A DNA stretch of 64,000 bases from Gracilariopsis chorda (taxonomy: Eukaryota; Rhodophyta; Florideophyceae; Gracilariales; Gracilariaceae): NCBI GenBank assembly GCA_003194525.1, contig NBIV01000035.1, positions 186,001-250,000 on the forward strand, written 5' to 3'. Under the pieces are notes generated by a model. That model was not told where the DNA came from, made no database searches, and saw nothing but the letters and a program-made list of their open reading frames with translations. Both the position numbers and the translations under genes were made by a program. Of this stretch, positions 17,762 to 27,710 are shown in pieces (positions within the stretch are counted from its first letter, which is position 1; every line of letters starts with the position of its first letter).

Positions 17762-19232
17762 GGCGCGCTTAGAGCCCGGCTAGAGAAGCCGGGCGTTCCG
17801 TGAGAAGTGCGAGGAGCTTTTCTTTGCTCCTAGGTTGGTGCAGTTAAACAATGATTGATTCAGCGTCCCTGAACGGTAACTCTTCTTGCATGTGCGGTTG
17901 CTGCGGCGGCCGCTGTCTACTTAAAGATATTGTTATCGATAACGAATATTATATAATCGCTCTCAGGCTTTTCGTATGCCCGCAGCGATGCTACTATGTA
18001 GTGGTTGTCGCTTCCCATTTTTCATTCTCCTTGAGGGAGTGAGAACGTTGAGTTTATTTATACTATCTCCATGAGGCTAGTTTGTGAACTTTGTGGCTCG
18101 TTCCAATGAGCGATTACAGTCAGTGTATTCACAACCCGACTGGATATCAATCGTTACTCACGAGACTCATGACTCGCGTGAGTCACGTAATAAGAGGACT
18201 GCCTTACAATTATACTATTGCTACTTTACATGTGTGGCTGTAAGCCGTACTTGCGTCGGCCCTCTTGTTCGAACAGGAGCTTCCAGACCGTTTCGGTAGT
18301 TAGAATAATTAGACTAGCTACTGAATCGTATCGGAATCTACTTTTCATGAACAAGATAGTCGAAGTAGAAGATTAGCAGTAAAGGGAAACACGGTTGTCC
18401 GTATCCGGCTGCGTACAGAGGCTGTTGTCAGCTCTGGTCTTCTAAGTCTACTCTATCTTCTAACGTTCTAGTATCTTGCAGCCGCTTGGATATTACCGAT
18501 CACGGATTGCGCTTACCGCCGTGCCAACGCAAAAGAGCCCGTCATCGAAGAGATCGTCAGCTACTTACGGTCCTGGTACATCATTGGTGAACCAAACGCT
18601 CTCAAGTGCCAAAGCAACCACATGTGCAGTGTAACCAGCCCCGCCATTGACAACCTTTGAAGATTTCGTTTAATGTAGGGAGCAAGGTTGTTGCTTCCTA
18701 CATTAAACGAATGTTGAACGTAGGAAGAATACACTTACAGTTGCATTCAGTCAAAAACTAGCTTCCACCCGACAAAACAAAATGACAAATCTTGCAGATT
18801 TCGTCCTTAACCTTGTTTGGACGTTGGCATGGTGCAAGGGTGGCCGTAACGGTACTGAATTGTCTCTGAGAGGGTATGGGGCTGGCGTTAAGAAAAAACT
18901 CATAGAATGAAGCCTTGGGTGAAAGCTTGAAGTTGACTGCGTAACTTTACATCCGTTAAAATTTGGAAACTCATAGAACGGCCCTCAGGGCCATGTATTA
19001 CATGGCCTGTAGCACCATTGGCCGGCTAGATAGATCCTATCTAACCCTTATCTTCTATGTAGACCACAATACTTCGAGCTCTCCCGCATAACAGCCGACA
19101 AATAAGATAACATCTCAGTACCCTTAGGTACTTCCAACTCGACAAAACTCCGCAGTGCTAGCAGAAAGTTATAAACTTTTCAAATCTATCTTGCACGACC
19201 TTCGACAGTCACCGACGATAAAGGCCGTCACA
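17762..19232. other. Gene-poor stretch with small hairpins
   Basis: No protein gene is supported. Near its left edge, GCCCGGCTAGAGAAGCCGGGC and AGGAGC...GCTCCT form two small hairpins, possibly the outer end of the mobile block. A partly palindromic ACTCACGAG...GTGAGT segment lies at about 18.15 kb. A 21-bp-arm hairpin at 18665-18711 is listed separately. The last 100 bases are the 5' flank of the methyltransferase gene. Confidence 0.55.
18665..18711. repeat. 21-bp-arm hairpin with 5-base loop
   Basis: Arm 18665-18685 (TTCGTTTAATGTAGGGAGCAA) pairs with 18691-18711 at 20 of 21 positions, around a GGTTG loop. It is short for a miRNA precursor but tight enough to be a small-RNA source, or it may be a footprint of a foldback element. 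No promoter or poly-T context points to an RNA polymerase III gene. Confidence 0.75.
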
Positions 19233-20129
19233 ATGGTTACCGAACACGAAATCAACAACATGAACAACGTCTACGACCACATCAACACTTTCTATCAGAA
19301 TATCGTCGCCACGGGCCGCGACGACCTCCACGCTGGCTTTTTCCGCACCCCGGAGGACGACGGCAACACCATCAGCCGTCAAGCCATCGAGGAACTCGTC
19401 GCCCTCGCAAAGTCCGTAGGAGCTCGCTTCGACCCAGCCGCCTCTGTCGTTGACCTCGGCGCGGGAATGGGCGGGTGCGCTCACAAGCTCGCCGCCGACC
19501 ACGGCTGCACAGTCACATGCGTCAACATCCTGCCCTCGCAGAACTCCGTCAACCGCGCACGCAGTCACGAGCTGGGCCTGGATCACCTTGTATCCGTAGT
19601 GGAGGGATCGTACGACAACCTGCCGCCCGAATGGAACGACAAGTTTGACACCGTTTGGTCCATGGACGCCTTCCTGCACGGCCCGGACAAACGTGCCATT
19701 ATCGGTGAGGCGTTCCGCGTCGCCAAGCCCGGCGCCGTCTTCATCTTCTCCGATATCATGGCCGGATCGTACGCCATGCAGAAGGACGTCGACATTTACC
19801 GGCGCCGCTATAACATCAAGCATGAAATGTTGACGATGGCCCAGTACGAAGACGTCTTAGAGGAAACTGGTTTCATCGTGCTGAGGGCTCGAGATTTCAC
19901 GGCCCATCTTGTACCATTTCTGCGCGGTGCCAGCAAGGACGGCGAGCGGTTGTGGGACACATTCTCAGATGAGATACGGCCATTCTTCGAGGAGTACGTG
20001 CAGTCGTACAAGCAAAGTGTGGAATCATTGGTGGAGGCCGAAGGACAGGCTTGGTCGGCGCTGGTATGCGTCAAGCCGAAGCAAGGTGAGGAGAACAAGT
20101 ACAGAAGATTGTCTGGGAGTGCGAAGTAG
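19233..20129 (+). CDS. Sarcosine/dimethylglycine N-methyltransferase-like enzyme
   Basis: A class I AdoMet-dependent methyltransferase of about 298 aa. The upstream open part starts with GTG; the ATG at 19233 (MVTEHEINNMN) fits the family length. Motif I is VVDLGAGMGGCAHKLA, followed by a CVNILPSQN region (motif II) and WSMDAFLHGPDKRAII and FRVAKPGAVFIFSD (motifs IV-V). The overall style matches enzymes that add methyl groups to sarcosine and dimethylglycine to make glycine betaine, an osmolyte useful to an intertidal alga. Related family members act on sterols, phosphoethanolamine or other small molecules, so the substrate is an inference. No intron or targeting peptide is seen. It is bordered upstream by the accessory block. 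Confidence 0.65.
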   Translation: MVTEHEINNMNNVYDHINTFYQNIVATGRDDLHAGFFRTPEDDGNTISRQAIEELVALAKSVGARFDPAASVVDLGAGMGGCAHKLAADHGCTVTCVNILPSQNSVNRARSHELGLDHLVSVVEGSYDNLPPEWNDKFDTVWSMDAFLHGPDKRAIIGEAFRVAKPGAVFIFSDIMAGSYAMQKDVDIYRRRYNIKHEMLTMAQYEDVLEETGFIVLRARDFTAHLVPFLRGASKDGERLWDTFSDEIRPFFEEYVQSYKQSVESLVEAEGQAWSALVCVKPKQGEENKYRRLSGSAK

Positions 20130-21787
20130 GGGAGACTGTCAGAGAAGAACAAAAGACGGGTTGAAATCAGTTCGGAATGTCTGTATCTACGACAGTACTC
20201 GAAATACCACCGCAGGTGCAATCACATTTTCGGGAATTTCAATTGGTTTGAGGAGGGTTTCAAAGCTACTAGGAGAGCCACGTGAGACTGTCTACGTATC
20301 TGGGACTTTGAAGAGAAACGGCTGCGGTGAAAGGCAGCAACTGCTGTCACGAGGTGGGAAAGAGTCACACGCAGCGTTCCGACAATTCTTCAGTATCGCT
20401 TGAGGACTTTCATTCTTAGGTATTGAGTTAGGAGGACCAGCTGCGACACCCAATCAGCCCTTGCCATACTACCAGGTTAGACAGCAGCTTTTCTGTGTGC
20501 ATTTCTGCATTGTTCTAAAGCCCCATCGTTCTCACTGCCATCGTTCTCACTTTGTTCGTTCCGACTCCGCTTGTTGTACACCCCTCAGCACAATACTCAA
20601 GCTATTCAACGGAACAGCTGTACCGCTCTCAGCGCTGCTGCCTGCAGCGATAGCTGTGGTGTGTGATGCATCCTGATTGACGTCTTTGACTTTGAACCGC
20701 CAGTCACTCTGTCAACAACCATGAAGCGCTCTCCTTCCCTGCTCCCGACTCATTCATCAGAGTTTGGTGTCGTCATCCTACAGCGCTTGTTATCCCCAGC
20801 ACTGTTAACCATAAAGCTACCGGCGCCATTGTCGTCATGCTTTGAACCGTTGGCCCCTCCCTTACTCATAGAGCAGTCTAGTGACAGCTGCCGTTCCCTT
20901 ATCCAGCGCTGTTCACAGCATACGTTGCAGAGTTGGTACCTGTACTGCTTCTGTCCGGTTGCTGTTCATTGCTGCCGTTGCAAACGTTACATTCTCTGTG
21001 CTTTGTGATGTCGTTTTTCGAACAAGCTTGGCGCTGCTCTCTTACTTCTCCCAGCTCATTGACATTCTCACGTCATTTGAAATGTTGTGTAGTCTTCACA
21101 TAACCTTACTGATGAAGACAAGACCGGTAAAAGATGACGATTTGCGTCGCGAAGAAGCTGGTGCGCTATGCAGTGGAATTAAAGCTTGTGAATGTCGCGA
21201 GAGTGTCGGAGTGATTGAATCTGTATCGAGACTCGAGACGCCTGAGAGCAGTTGGGAGGCAGAGCTGTTTACCTTGGATAGTAGGGATAGGTTTGTCTCT
21301 CATCTTTGCGGTTCTTCGGCAGGAGTGTTCATCGTCAACCCGTAGAGAGATACTTTAATAGAACAGGTTGTTAAACAGCAGTCCGACCATGTCTGAATTG
21401 CCTGAATTTTTTTTGAAATGCCTACACATATTTGCTTTTCTTCTTATCCTGGTACCGCTGTGCCGTTAGTACAAAGGTAGCTAGCTACCAACAGTACTGT
21501 ACCGTTGGTACCAAAGGTACCCAAGTGTATCGAACCGAAGGTAATGCAGTGCGGCTACCTGTACCACGCCGCCCATCATCATCACCGCTTCGACATCAAA
21601 TAACTCCGTGGGGTGTCTGAGGCAAACTGCGTGAAGTATCTTCAGAGGGTTTGTGTTTGACTCTCCAGAGCGCTCGAACTTCTTCGCTCTTTCCATGTTC
21701 ATCAAGAGAACCTTTTGCGACGACGATTTTCCTCAGGGTCCAGGTTGCTTGGATTTCGTTAAATGACTATCTTCTCGTACAACCATC
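20130..21787. other. Intergenic stretch, no supported gene
   Basis: Several rightward frames of 70-160 codons occur here but show no domains and a Ser/Leu/Cys-rich composition typical of chance frames. A cluster of GGTAC and TACC words (about 21450-21560) makes a small self-complementary patch. The last 60 bases are the 5' flank of the SF3A1-like gene. Confidence 0.5.
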
Positions 21788-23728
21788 ATGGTGAACTTCA
21801 ACGGAACGCAGAGCAAGGCTCTGGAAGGAGTGGGCGTCATCATTCCACCTCCTGATTTGCGAAGCATTCTGGACACGACTGCCTCATTTGTCGCCAAAAA
21901 GCCAGCCTTTGAAAGCCGTATACTACAAAAGAACGGAGACGATCCTCGCTTTGCGTTTTTGCACTCTTCCAATCCATATCATGCCTACTATCGTGAACGC
22001 ATACAACATCACCGCGAGGTGAAAGAAGCTGCCGGTGCTCAGTCTGAGAAAAAGGACGACTCGCGCCCAGAAAAAGCTAAATCGACTGAACCTGATAGCG
22101 TCGATGAGAGGTCTGAAGAACAACAGCACGCGGCGCGAAGCGAAGCGAGTAGAGCAACTACTGTAAAAACTGCTGTTGTTTCGTTCTTGAAGGCGGAGAG
22201 AGCAAAGCAACAGGCAGAGCGTCCTGAACCGCGAGAGCCTCCTGCCGATGACTTGTTTACTTTAGTATCTGTGAATCCGCCACCTCATCCACTGGCATTG
22301 GACGTAATGAAACTTACGGCGCAGTTTGTGGCTCAAAACGGGACGCAGTTTCTTTCTGTTCTTTCTCAAAAGGAGAGTCGCAACTCCATTTTTGACTTTC
22401 TCAAGCCGATGCACCCTCACAACATTGTATTCCAGCGGCTTTTGGATGCGTATAAGGCAATTCTGGACACTGGAGAACAGAAGCAGCAGTTGCTGAAATC
22501 GCTAAGAAAGCAGGCGGAATCGAAAGAGAACGTGTTAAAAGAGGTTTGGTACAAGCATGACTGGGAATGCCAGAAGGCGGAGCGGGAGTATGAAGCTGCG
22601 CTGAACGAAAACGAAAAGATGAAAGGGGCTCAGATTGACTGGTACGACTTTGTGGTTGTGGAAACTGTGGATTTCGGAGAGGACGATGTGGATCTACCCG
22701 CGCCAATTGCCGATACACGTCAGCTCCCAAAGATACTTGCTGCTGCGCGAAAGGCTGAGCAGGAGCGAATTAAGAATCAAAGGGAGGTTGACATGGAGAT
22801 TGACACGGTTGGTGAGACAGCAAACAAGGTACGAGTTGACACTGCAAACGTGGATAATGACATCCCAGCAAGCCGGATTCGGCGCGACGAGCCGAAGCAA
22901 CGTCGAGAAAGCGAGGCAAGTGTAAAGGAGGCTACCGTGGTACTCCCGTCTGGGGCGCGTGTGCCAATGTCAAAGGTCCAGGAGTCGATTCGGACGGAAC
23001 TGATGAACCCGTCATACAAGAGTGAACGGGCAAGGGCGGCGGATAAGAACCGCATTCAGAACCTGGCCGATGGGGACGAGGTGGCGAGAAACCTGGCTCG
23101 CTGGGGTCAAGTTCAGCGCAAGGGCGTTGTGTACAACAGGGGAGATCTACAGAAGGCGCTGGCCGTTATGCCGAAGGGCAAGGTGACTGAGGCTGACGCA
23201 AGCGTACGAAAAGCTGAGCGGCTGGGACCTAAGCTGCCGGGAAGGGGCGTCGCAGAGGGAGAGGACAATCGCGCGACGAAGAAAGCTAGGGTTGAGGCTG
23301 CTGTGGACGTGTTGTCGAGAGCAAAGCAACAGGTGGAGGCGACGGAAATAGACGCGGAGGTGGGAAGTGGGCAGGGGGCGGCGGTGGGGGCGGCGGCGGG
23401 CGGGAGTGGGCTGATGAGCGCGGAGGAGTGGCTGAAGAAACAAGGAAGCAATGCGCAAGTGCGAATTAAGTTGCCGATGCATGGTAACAAAGAGTGGGAA
23501 CTGGAGGGACAGGAGATTGAAATGTCTGCGCCGCTGAAACGGAGCGTTGGAAAGCTCAAAAACGCGATCGCTAAGTTTACCAAGTTGCCGGCTAACAAGC
23601 AGAAGCTGAGCATGGTGGGCGTAGGGTTCCTGAAAGATAGCACGAGTCTTGCTGCGTATAACGTTGGCGATGGGGCTGTAATTAGCGTGGAGGTGAAGGA
23701 ACGTGGCGGACGCAAGAAACACGGGTAA
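21788..23728 (+). CDS. SF3A1: Splicing factor 3A subunit 1 (SF3a120/PRP21)
   Basis: A 646-aa intronless gene starting at ATG 21788. Two SURP modules are visible: residues about 20-75 (ILDTTASFVAKKPAFESRI ... FLHSSNPYHAYYRERI) and about 165-215 (VMKLTAQFVAQNGTQFLSVL ... FLKPMHPHNIVFQRLLDAY). They are followed by the PRP21 central region (VWYKHDWECQKAEREYEAAL, then the IDWYDFVVVETVDF segment). A ubiquitin-like domain ends the protein (about residues 560-640, with LSMVGVGFLKDSTSLAAYNV). SF3A1 is part of the SF3a complex of the U2 snRNP and bridges U2 to the pre-spliceosome; the second SURP binds SF3A3 and the C-terminal UBL contacts U1 SL4 RNA in human. The length is a little shorter than human (793 aa). 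The basic C-terminus (RGGRKKHG) resembles the RNA-binding tail of human SF3A1. Confidence 0.92.
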   Translation: MVNFNGTQSKALEGVGVIIPPPDLRSILDTTASFVAKKPAFESRILQKNGDDPRFAFLHSSNPYHAYYRERIQHHREVKEAAGAQSEKKDDSRPEKAKSTEPDSVDERSEEQQHAARSEASRATTVKTAVVSFLKAERAKQQAERPEPREPPADDLFTLVSVNPPPHPLALDVMKLTAQFVAQNGTQFLSVLSQKESRNSIFDFLKPMHPHNIVFQRLLDAYKAILDTGEQKQQLLKSLRKQAESKENVLKEVWYKHDWECQKAEREYEAALNENEKMKGAQIDWYDFVVVETVDFGEDDVDLPAPIADTRQLPKILAAARKAEQERIKNQREVDMEIDTVGETANKVRVDTANVDNDIPASRIRRDEPKQRRESEASVKEATVVLPSGARVPMSKVQESIRTELMNPSYKSERARAADKNRIQNLADGDEVARNLARWGQVQRKGVVYNRGDLQKALAVMPKGKVTEADASVRKAERLGPKLPGRGVAEGEDNRATKKARVEAAVDVLSRAKQQVEATEIDAEVGSGQGAAVGAAAGGSGLMSAEEWLKKQGSNAQVRIKLPMHGNKEWELEGQEIEMSAPLKRSVGKLKNAIAKFTKLPANKQKLSMVGVGFLKDSTSLAAYNVGDGAVISVEVKERGGRKKHG

Positions 23729-24828
23729 AGGGTTAAGGGGTTAACATTAGGGCTGGGTGCATATATTTGTATCGAGTTGGGATGTGCTGAACAATGGGGG
23801 TTAACCGGGGGGTGGACCGTTGGTGTCTCTTAGCAGGGGTAATGATGTGGAGGGTAGCAAGGCGCGTAAGGGTGTCGCTGTTGGTTTGGTACGGTCGGGG
23901 TGTAGCGCAACGGGGGGTGGTGGTAAGAGTATGATGTGGGTGTTGTATGGATGGTATAGGATGAATGAGACGACGACGACCACGCATTAATTCTACGTTG
24001 GCTGCACGCGAGGTATCGACGATTGGCATATCTTGGCGAAATGGAGCGGCTGTTATTATATGAGGTACATTACGAGAATTAACAAATGGGTGCTGGCGTG
24101 GGGGGTGTACGGTACAGGGCTACGGGATGGGGGGTCATGTACTTGTGACGATGAGTTGTTGTGAATGCTTTCGGGCGTGGATGGGCGCGCTGGGGGTGGT
24201 GGGGATGGGGAAAGCGGAGGCGTCTCAGATGCGGCGGAGGAGGGTGTTATGGAATGATGACGTCTTGCGGTGAGAGCGGACGAGGGTGAGATTTGCGGGG
24301 GAAGAATGATTTGATGGAGCTTTGGCGGAAGGCGACGCGAAGCAATGCTGGGCAGGGCAGGGCAGCACGCTTACAGACGGGTGCGTTGTTTCCACAATGG
24401 CGCGCGCTGAGCCGACTCATGCAGGAGGCGCGCGCAGTTTCTTCTCGAGAAAACAGCGCGCGTCACGGCTACTGCCATGCCGCAGCGAGGCGCTCGCTCC
24501 GTGAACCCTCCGCCCCCTTTTTCCACGGCGCCACATTGTTGGCGCTACACGCGCTCCACGCGCTACTACATATCTACCTGTCCAACGCCTCACGCCACCC
24601 CCCCCACCCCCCCCCCCCCACTCGCTCTCCCCCACCCCTGCCCCTCACCCGCACTGCTGCCCGCTGTCACCCACCTCCACCCCCCCCCCCCCAAACCTCC
24701 GCCTCCACCTTCTTCATAAGACACCCCCCTCCCCCCCTCCCCCTCCCACCTCTCATGACCCCCCCCCCTCGTCTGCTTCCTGAGCTAAGCTTCCCTAACT
24801 CCTCTCCTCACTCCTCTCACGCACTCAG
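23729..24828. other. Intergenic stretch; G/T-rich then C-run-rich
   Basis: The first half (to about 24.3 kb) is G- and T-rich with repeated GGGTTAA/GGGGTT words after the SF3A1 stop. The second half carries three long C-runs on the top strand: 8 at 24598-24605, 13 at 24607-24619 and 13 at 24680-24692. These lie 137-231 bases upstream of the next start codon. No gene is supported; the frames here are low-complexity. Confidence 0.6.
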
Positions 24829-26646
24829 ATGAAGCCTTCCAACGCCATCGCCTCTTTTGGCGAGTATTTCGCAGTGTACTTTGCCAATCGTTATCCCCAA
24901 ATCAGCGCCAAGATCCGCCCAGATCGAACTACTTTTGCCGCCAATGTCTTCCTCTTCCGCTTCGACTCCCGTCTCTCTGTCCAATTCGTGCGCAACCACA
25001 TCGACTCCTTCTCCCGCTCCATTGCCGATGCATCCGGCAAGTCCATTCCAGAGGCCCGTCGCCTTTTCACCGTCAGCGTGCACGATGCCGCCCGTGCCTA
25101 CTTTGCGTCCGGCTGGAAAGACGTCTCTCCGTACCTCCATTCCAATGCCTCCAGTCTCACTCATCTCCGTTTACAAAACACCAAGCTTGACGAACTCCAG
25201 CAAGCCCTTAACACTTCTTCTCAACTCCCCCAAGTCGACCTCATTCTTCTGCAATCCCTCTTCGAAAACAACATGCCCGTGCTGCTCTTCGTCTACGCTG
25301 ACTACTGCTCTGTCTGCAAGGCCGTTCGTCCGGTCTTTGAGGACATGGCTCGAACACTCACATCCTCTGCCATCTGCGTCTCGTTGAACGGTCCCAAGTG
25401 CCCAGAGTTCAAGCATCAGTATAGGATTCTGTCCTACCCGGCCATTATTCGCTTCGATAACTATGGCAATGGAATGCAGTTTCCAAAACAACGGCGCGAT
25501 ATGAATTTGCAGAATCTCATTGCGTTTGCGAACGGCGACCGCTTTCTTAATGAGCTGCCCTCCTCACCGGGAGTCATTGAGGACGAACTTGAATTCACTT
25601 CCCCGCGACGCGTACGCTCTCAATGGCAGTCCATGTTGAGACGCCAGGGCATTGACCAACTTGATGCGCTGGTGTCAGAGAGGTCTGAGGTCTTGCACTC
25701 CAAGATTGATGCTGCTATCCATTGTGGCCAAAACAGCTGCGACGTTATTCCAATGCATTCACGAAATGGGTCCGGCGCTGGCGCTTCACCGCTCTGCGTT
25801 TTGCTGGGTGGCGGCATGGGCGCTGGCAAGACTACTGTCGTCAATATGATTTCAGAAACCAAGTTTTGGAAGCAGCACGGTGCCAGTGTAGTGGTTGTTG
25901 AGGCCGATGCATTCAAATTGAGTGATCCTTTGTTCCAGGTTTTGCAAAGCGTTACCCCGCTTGCTTCCCGAATAGTGCACAAGGACTCATTGGAGGCGGC
26001 CGAACAGCTCTTCTTACAGGCTGTTAATACGAGGCGCGATGTCGTCTTCGACGGAACGCTTTCCTGGTGCGAATATGCACGCCAGACTGTTGCGATGCTG
26101 CGTGATACGGATTACTTTTACGAGCGCGGCCCGGGATATGTGGAGAAGGAAAACGGCGAGGTTAGCGAGATTTACTGGGTGCGAGCGGGAAGAAGACCGG
26201 CCCCTGTCGCTCCTTATCGCGTCGAACTTGTGGGTGTTACCACTGACCCTGAGATCGCTGTCATGCGCGGGATTATTCGAAAGATGACTACTGGAAGAGG
26301 GGTTCCTGTCCCCAATCAGCTCAAGTCTCATGCACTTTTCTCACAACATTTTGAAACCTACATTGACCTGATGGATTCTGCGTATCTGTTTGACACTACT
26401 CTCCACTCGGATCATGAAGCAAGTGCTTCGAGCACAGAACAGTTGGTAGCTATCAAGTCAGGTATGCTGTTTAAGAACCCTTCGACATCGATCTTCTCTT
26501 CGAGAGGGGTGCGAGGCTTTGTTGTGCGACATGCTGATGCGTATGAACGTTTTCTGAAAAAGAAATTCCTCAACACGGAAGCGCGAAGTTCCGACGAATT
26601 GTATCAGAATAACGTGTCTGTGTCGCGGAAGGATAGAAGAAAATGA
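24829..26646 (+). CDS. Thioredoxin-like domain fused to a zeta-type P-loop kinase domain
   Basis: A 605-aa intronless gene from ATG 24829. Residues about 125-235 form a thioredoxin fold: PVLLFVYADYCSVCKAVRPV with the active-site pair C160-SV-C163, and a cis-proline SYPAIIRFD. Residues about 320-520 form a P-loop NTPase of the zeta_toxin family: Walker A GGGMGAGKTT at about 326-335, a VVEADAFKLSDPLF motif and a VFDGTLSW strand. Bacterial zeta proteins phosphorylate UDP-sugars, and plants and algae have cellular relatives of unclear role. No antitoxin gene is seen and the gene looks whole, so it is most likely a host enzyme, perhaps a redox-linked kinase. A long N-terminal region (1-120) has no named domain. 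Organelle targeting is possible but not evident. Confidence 0.75.
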   Translation: MKPSNAIASFGEYFAVYFANRYPQISAKIRPDRTTFAANVFLFRFDSRLSVQFVRNHIDSFSRSIADASGKSIPEARRLFTVSVHDAARAYFASGWKDVSPYLHSNASSLTHLRLQNTKLDELQQALNTSSQLPQVDLILLQSLFENNMPVLLFVYADYCSVCKAVRPVFEDMARTLTSSAICVSLNGPKCPEFKHQYRILSYPAIIRFDNYGNGMQFPKQRRDMNLQNLIAFANGDRFLNELPSSPGVIEDELEFTSPRRVRSQWQSMLRRQGIDQLDALVSERSEVLHSKIDAAIHCGQNSCDVIPMHSRNGSGAGASPLCVLLGGGMGAGKTTVVNMISETKFWKQHGASVVVVEADAFKLSDPLFQVLQSVTPLASRIVHKDSLEAAEQLFLQAVNTRRDVVFDGTLSWCEYARQTVAMLRDTDYFYERGPGYVEKENGEVSEIYWVRAGRRPAPVAPYRVELVGVTTDPEIAVMRGIIRKMTTGRGVPVPNQLKSHALFSQHFETYIDLMDSAYLFDTTLHSDHEASASSTEQLVAIKSGMLFKNPSTSIFSSRGVRGFVVRHADAYERFLKKKFLNTEARSSDELYQNNVSVSRKDRRK

Positions 26647-26702
26647 TCCTTTTTTTGTGTATAAGATACGTTTGTGAGTTTCTTTCTTTGTATGATTACT
26701 AC

Positions 26703-27710
26703 TTATGTGCCTTTGTTGACCGCGCTCATGTACGCCCCCACGGCGATCAATGTACAGCCAAATACTTGCAGGGCGGACGAAGGAAACTCACCGAGAAAGG
26801 TGTATCCCGCAATCATATTACATGGTATGTCCATAGTACGAATAGTGGCTGCCCTCGATGCCGATACAAATTGCAACGCTCGATTCAGGCAAGAGGCTGC
26901 ACAAAATGCAAACACTCCTACCATCACCAATAAACAATATCCACGCCAATCTTCGACTTGTTTCACTTGTGTTTGAATGAAGCGTAATAATTTTGCAACG
27001 CTGCCTTCGCGTAATAGCATTACTGATACCGGAATGAGTGTACCTGTTACCCCTGTTGCGCATACGTTTACGAGGAAGTGTACTTTAGTGCCCATCATCC
27101 GTACAACCACATAAGCTGCGGCCGTGAACGCGGCAGCAGATAGACCGCTTACTATCGCACTGATTGATGTTTTGGTTTGGGGCATGTCGAGAAGCGATTG
27201 GTACGCGATCAGTGACGCTCCGGAAGAACTTAGCGCAACGGCTACTACGTCATACATGCGAACCGGACGTTTGAGCAGTAGTGCTCCGAATACTATGGCG
27301 AATATTGGCGTAGTGGTAAATAACGCACTTGAAAGAGCAACTTGTAGTTGCGAAAGAGTCGTGAATCGGCACAGCGATGCTATCGCGCCGAATACTGCTC
27401 GTAACACCAAAAGGAACGTGTGACGGGTTGACGTCCTTGGAATACTTATTCTTGACATGAAAAGTAGAGAAAAGAAGAATTGTATGACACCACGCGACAT
27501 TGCTACAACTGTCGGTGACACGTTATACTTGTGAGAAGCCTCACGTCCGAAGGTGTTCATAAGCGTAAAGCAAATGCTAGAAAGCATCACAAGCATAACC
27601 GGTTGTATCACCCCTGAGTCATCCTTCGCCGTGCTTGTCGTTGACAATGGTGGTATTGGTTGCGGCATGTAAGCAGATGTATCAACACTTATTTTCGACA
27701 TTGAGCTCAT
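26703..27710 (-). CDS. EamA/DMT-family membrane transporter
   Basis: A 335-aa leftward gene starting at ATG 27710. It has about ten hydrophobic helices in two repeats of five: the first begins around residue 35 (VMLVMLSSICFTLMNTFG) and the second around residue 180 (SAIVSGLSAAAFTAAAYVVV). An ALSSALFTTTPIFAIVFGAL segment and the closing LGEFPSSALQVFGCTLIAVGAYM are typical EamA repeat ends. The family includes drug/metabolite exporters and the SLC35-like carriers. The closest style is the SLC35G/YdcZ-like group. The substrate is unknown. No clear plastid transit peptide is seen. It lies tail to tail with the kinase fusion gene, about 56 bases apart. Confidence 0.8.
   Translation of the reverse strand: MSSMSKISVDTSAYMPQPIPPLSTTSTAKDDSGVIQPVMLVMLSSICFTLMNTFGREASHKYNVSPTVVAMSRGVIQFFFSLLFMSRISIPRTSTRHTFLLVLRAVFGAIASLCRFTTLSQLQVALSSALFTTTPIFAIVFGALLLKRPVRMYDVVAVALSSSGASLIAYQSLLDMPQTKTSISAIVSGLSAAAFTAAAYVVVRMMGTKVHFLVNVCATGVTGTLIPVSVMLLREGSVAKLLRFIQTQVKQVEDWRGYCLLVMVGVFAFCAASCLNRALQFVSASRAATIRTMDIPCNMIAGYTFLGEFPSSALQVFGCTLIAVGAYMSAVNKGT

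Noticed and set aside
17395-17772. Gly/Arg-rich rightward frames
   Set aside because: They are translations of the G-rich minisatellite on the strand opposite the transposase frame.
24293-24832. 179-codon rightward frame before the Trx-kinase gene
   Set aside because: It reads through poly-C runs, giving Pro/Ser/His low-complexity sequence and no domain.
24829-26646. Zeta domain read as a toxin-antitoxin toxin
   Set aside because: There is no antitoxin gene, it is fused to a thioredoxin fold, the gene looks whole, and eukaryotes have cellular relatives.
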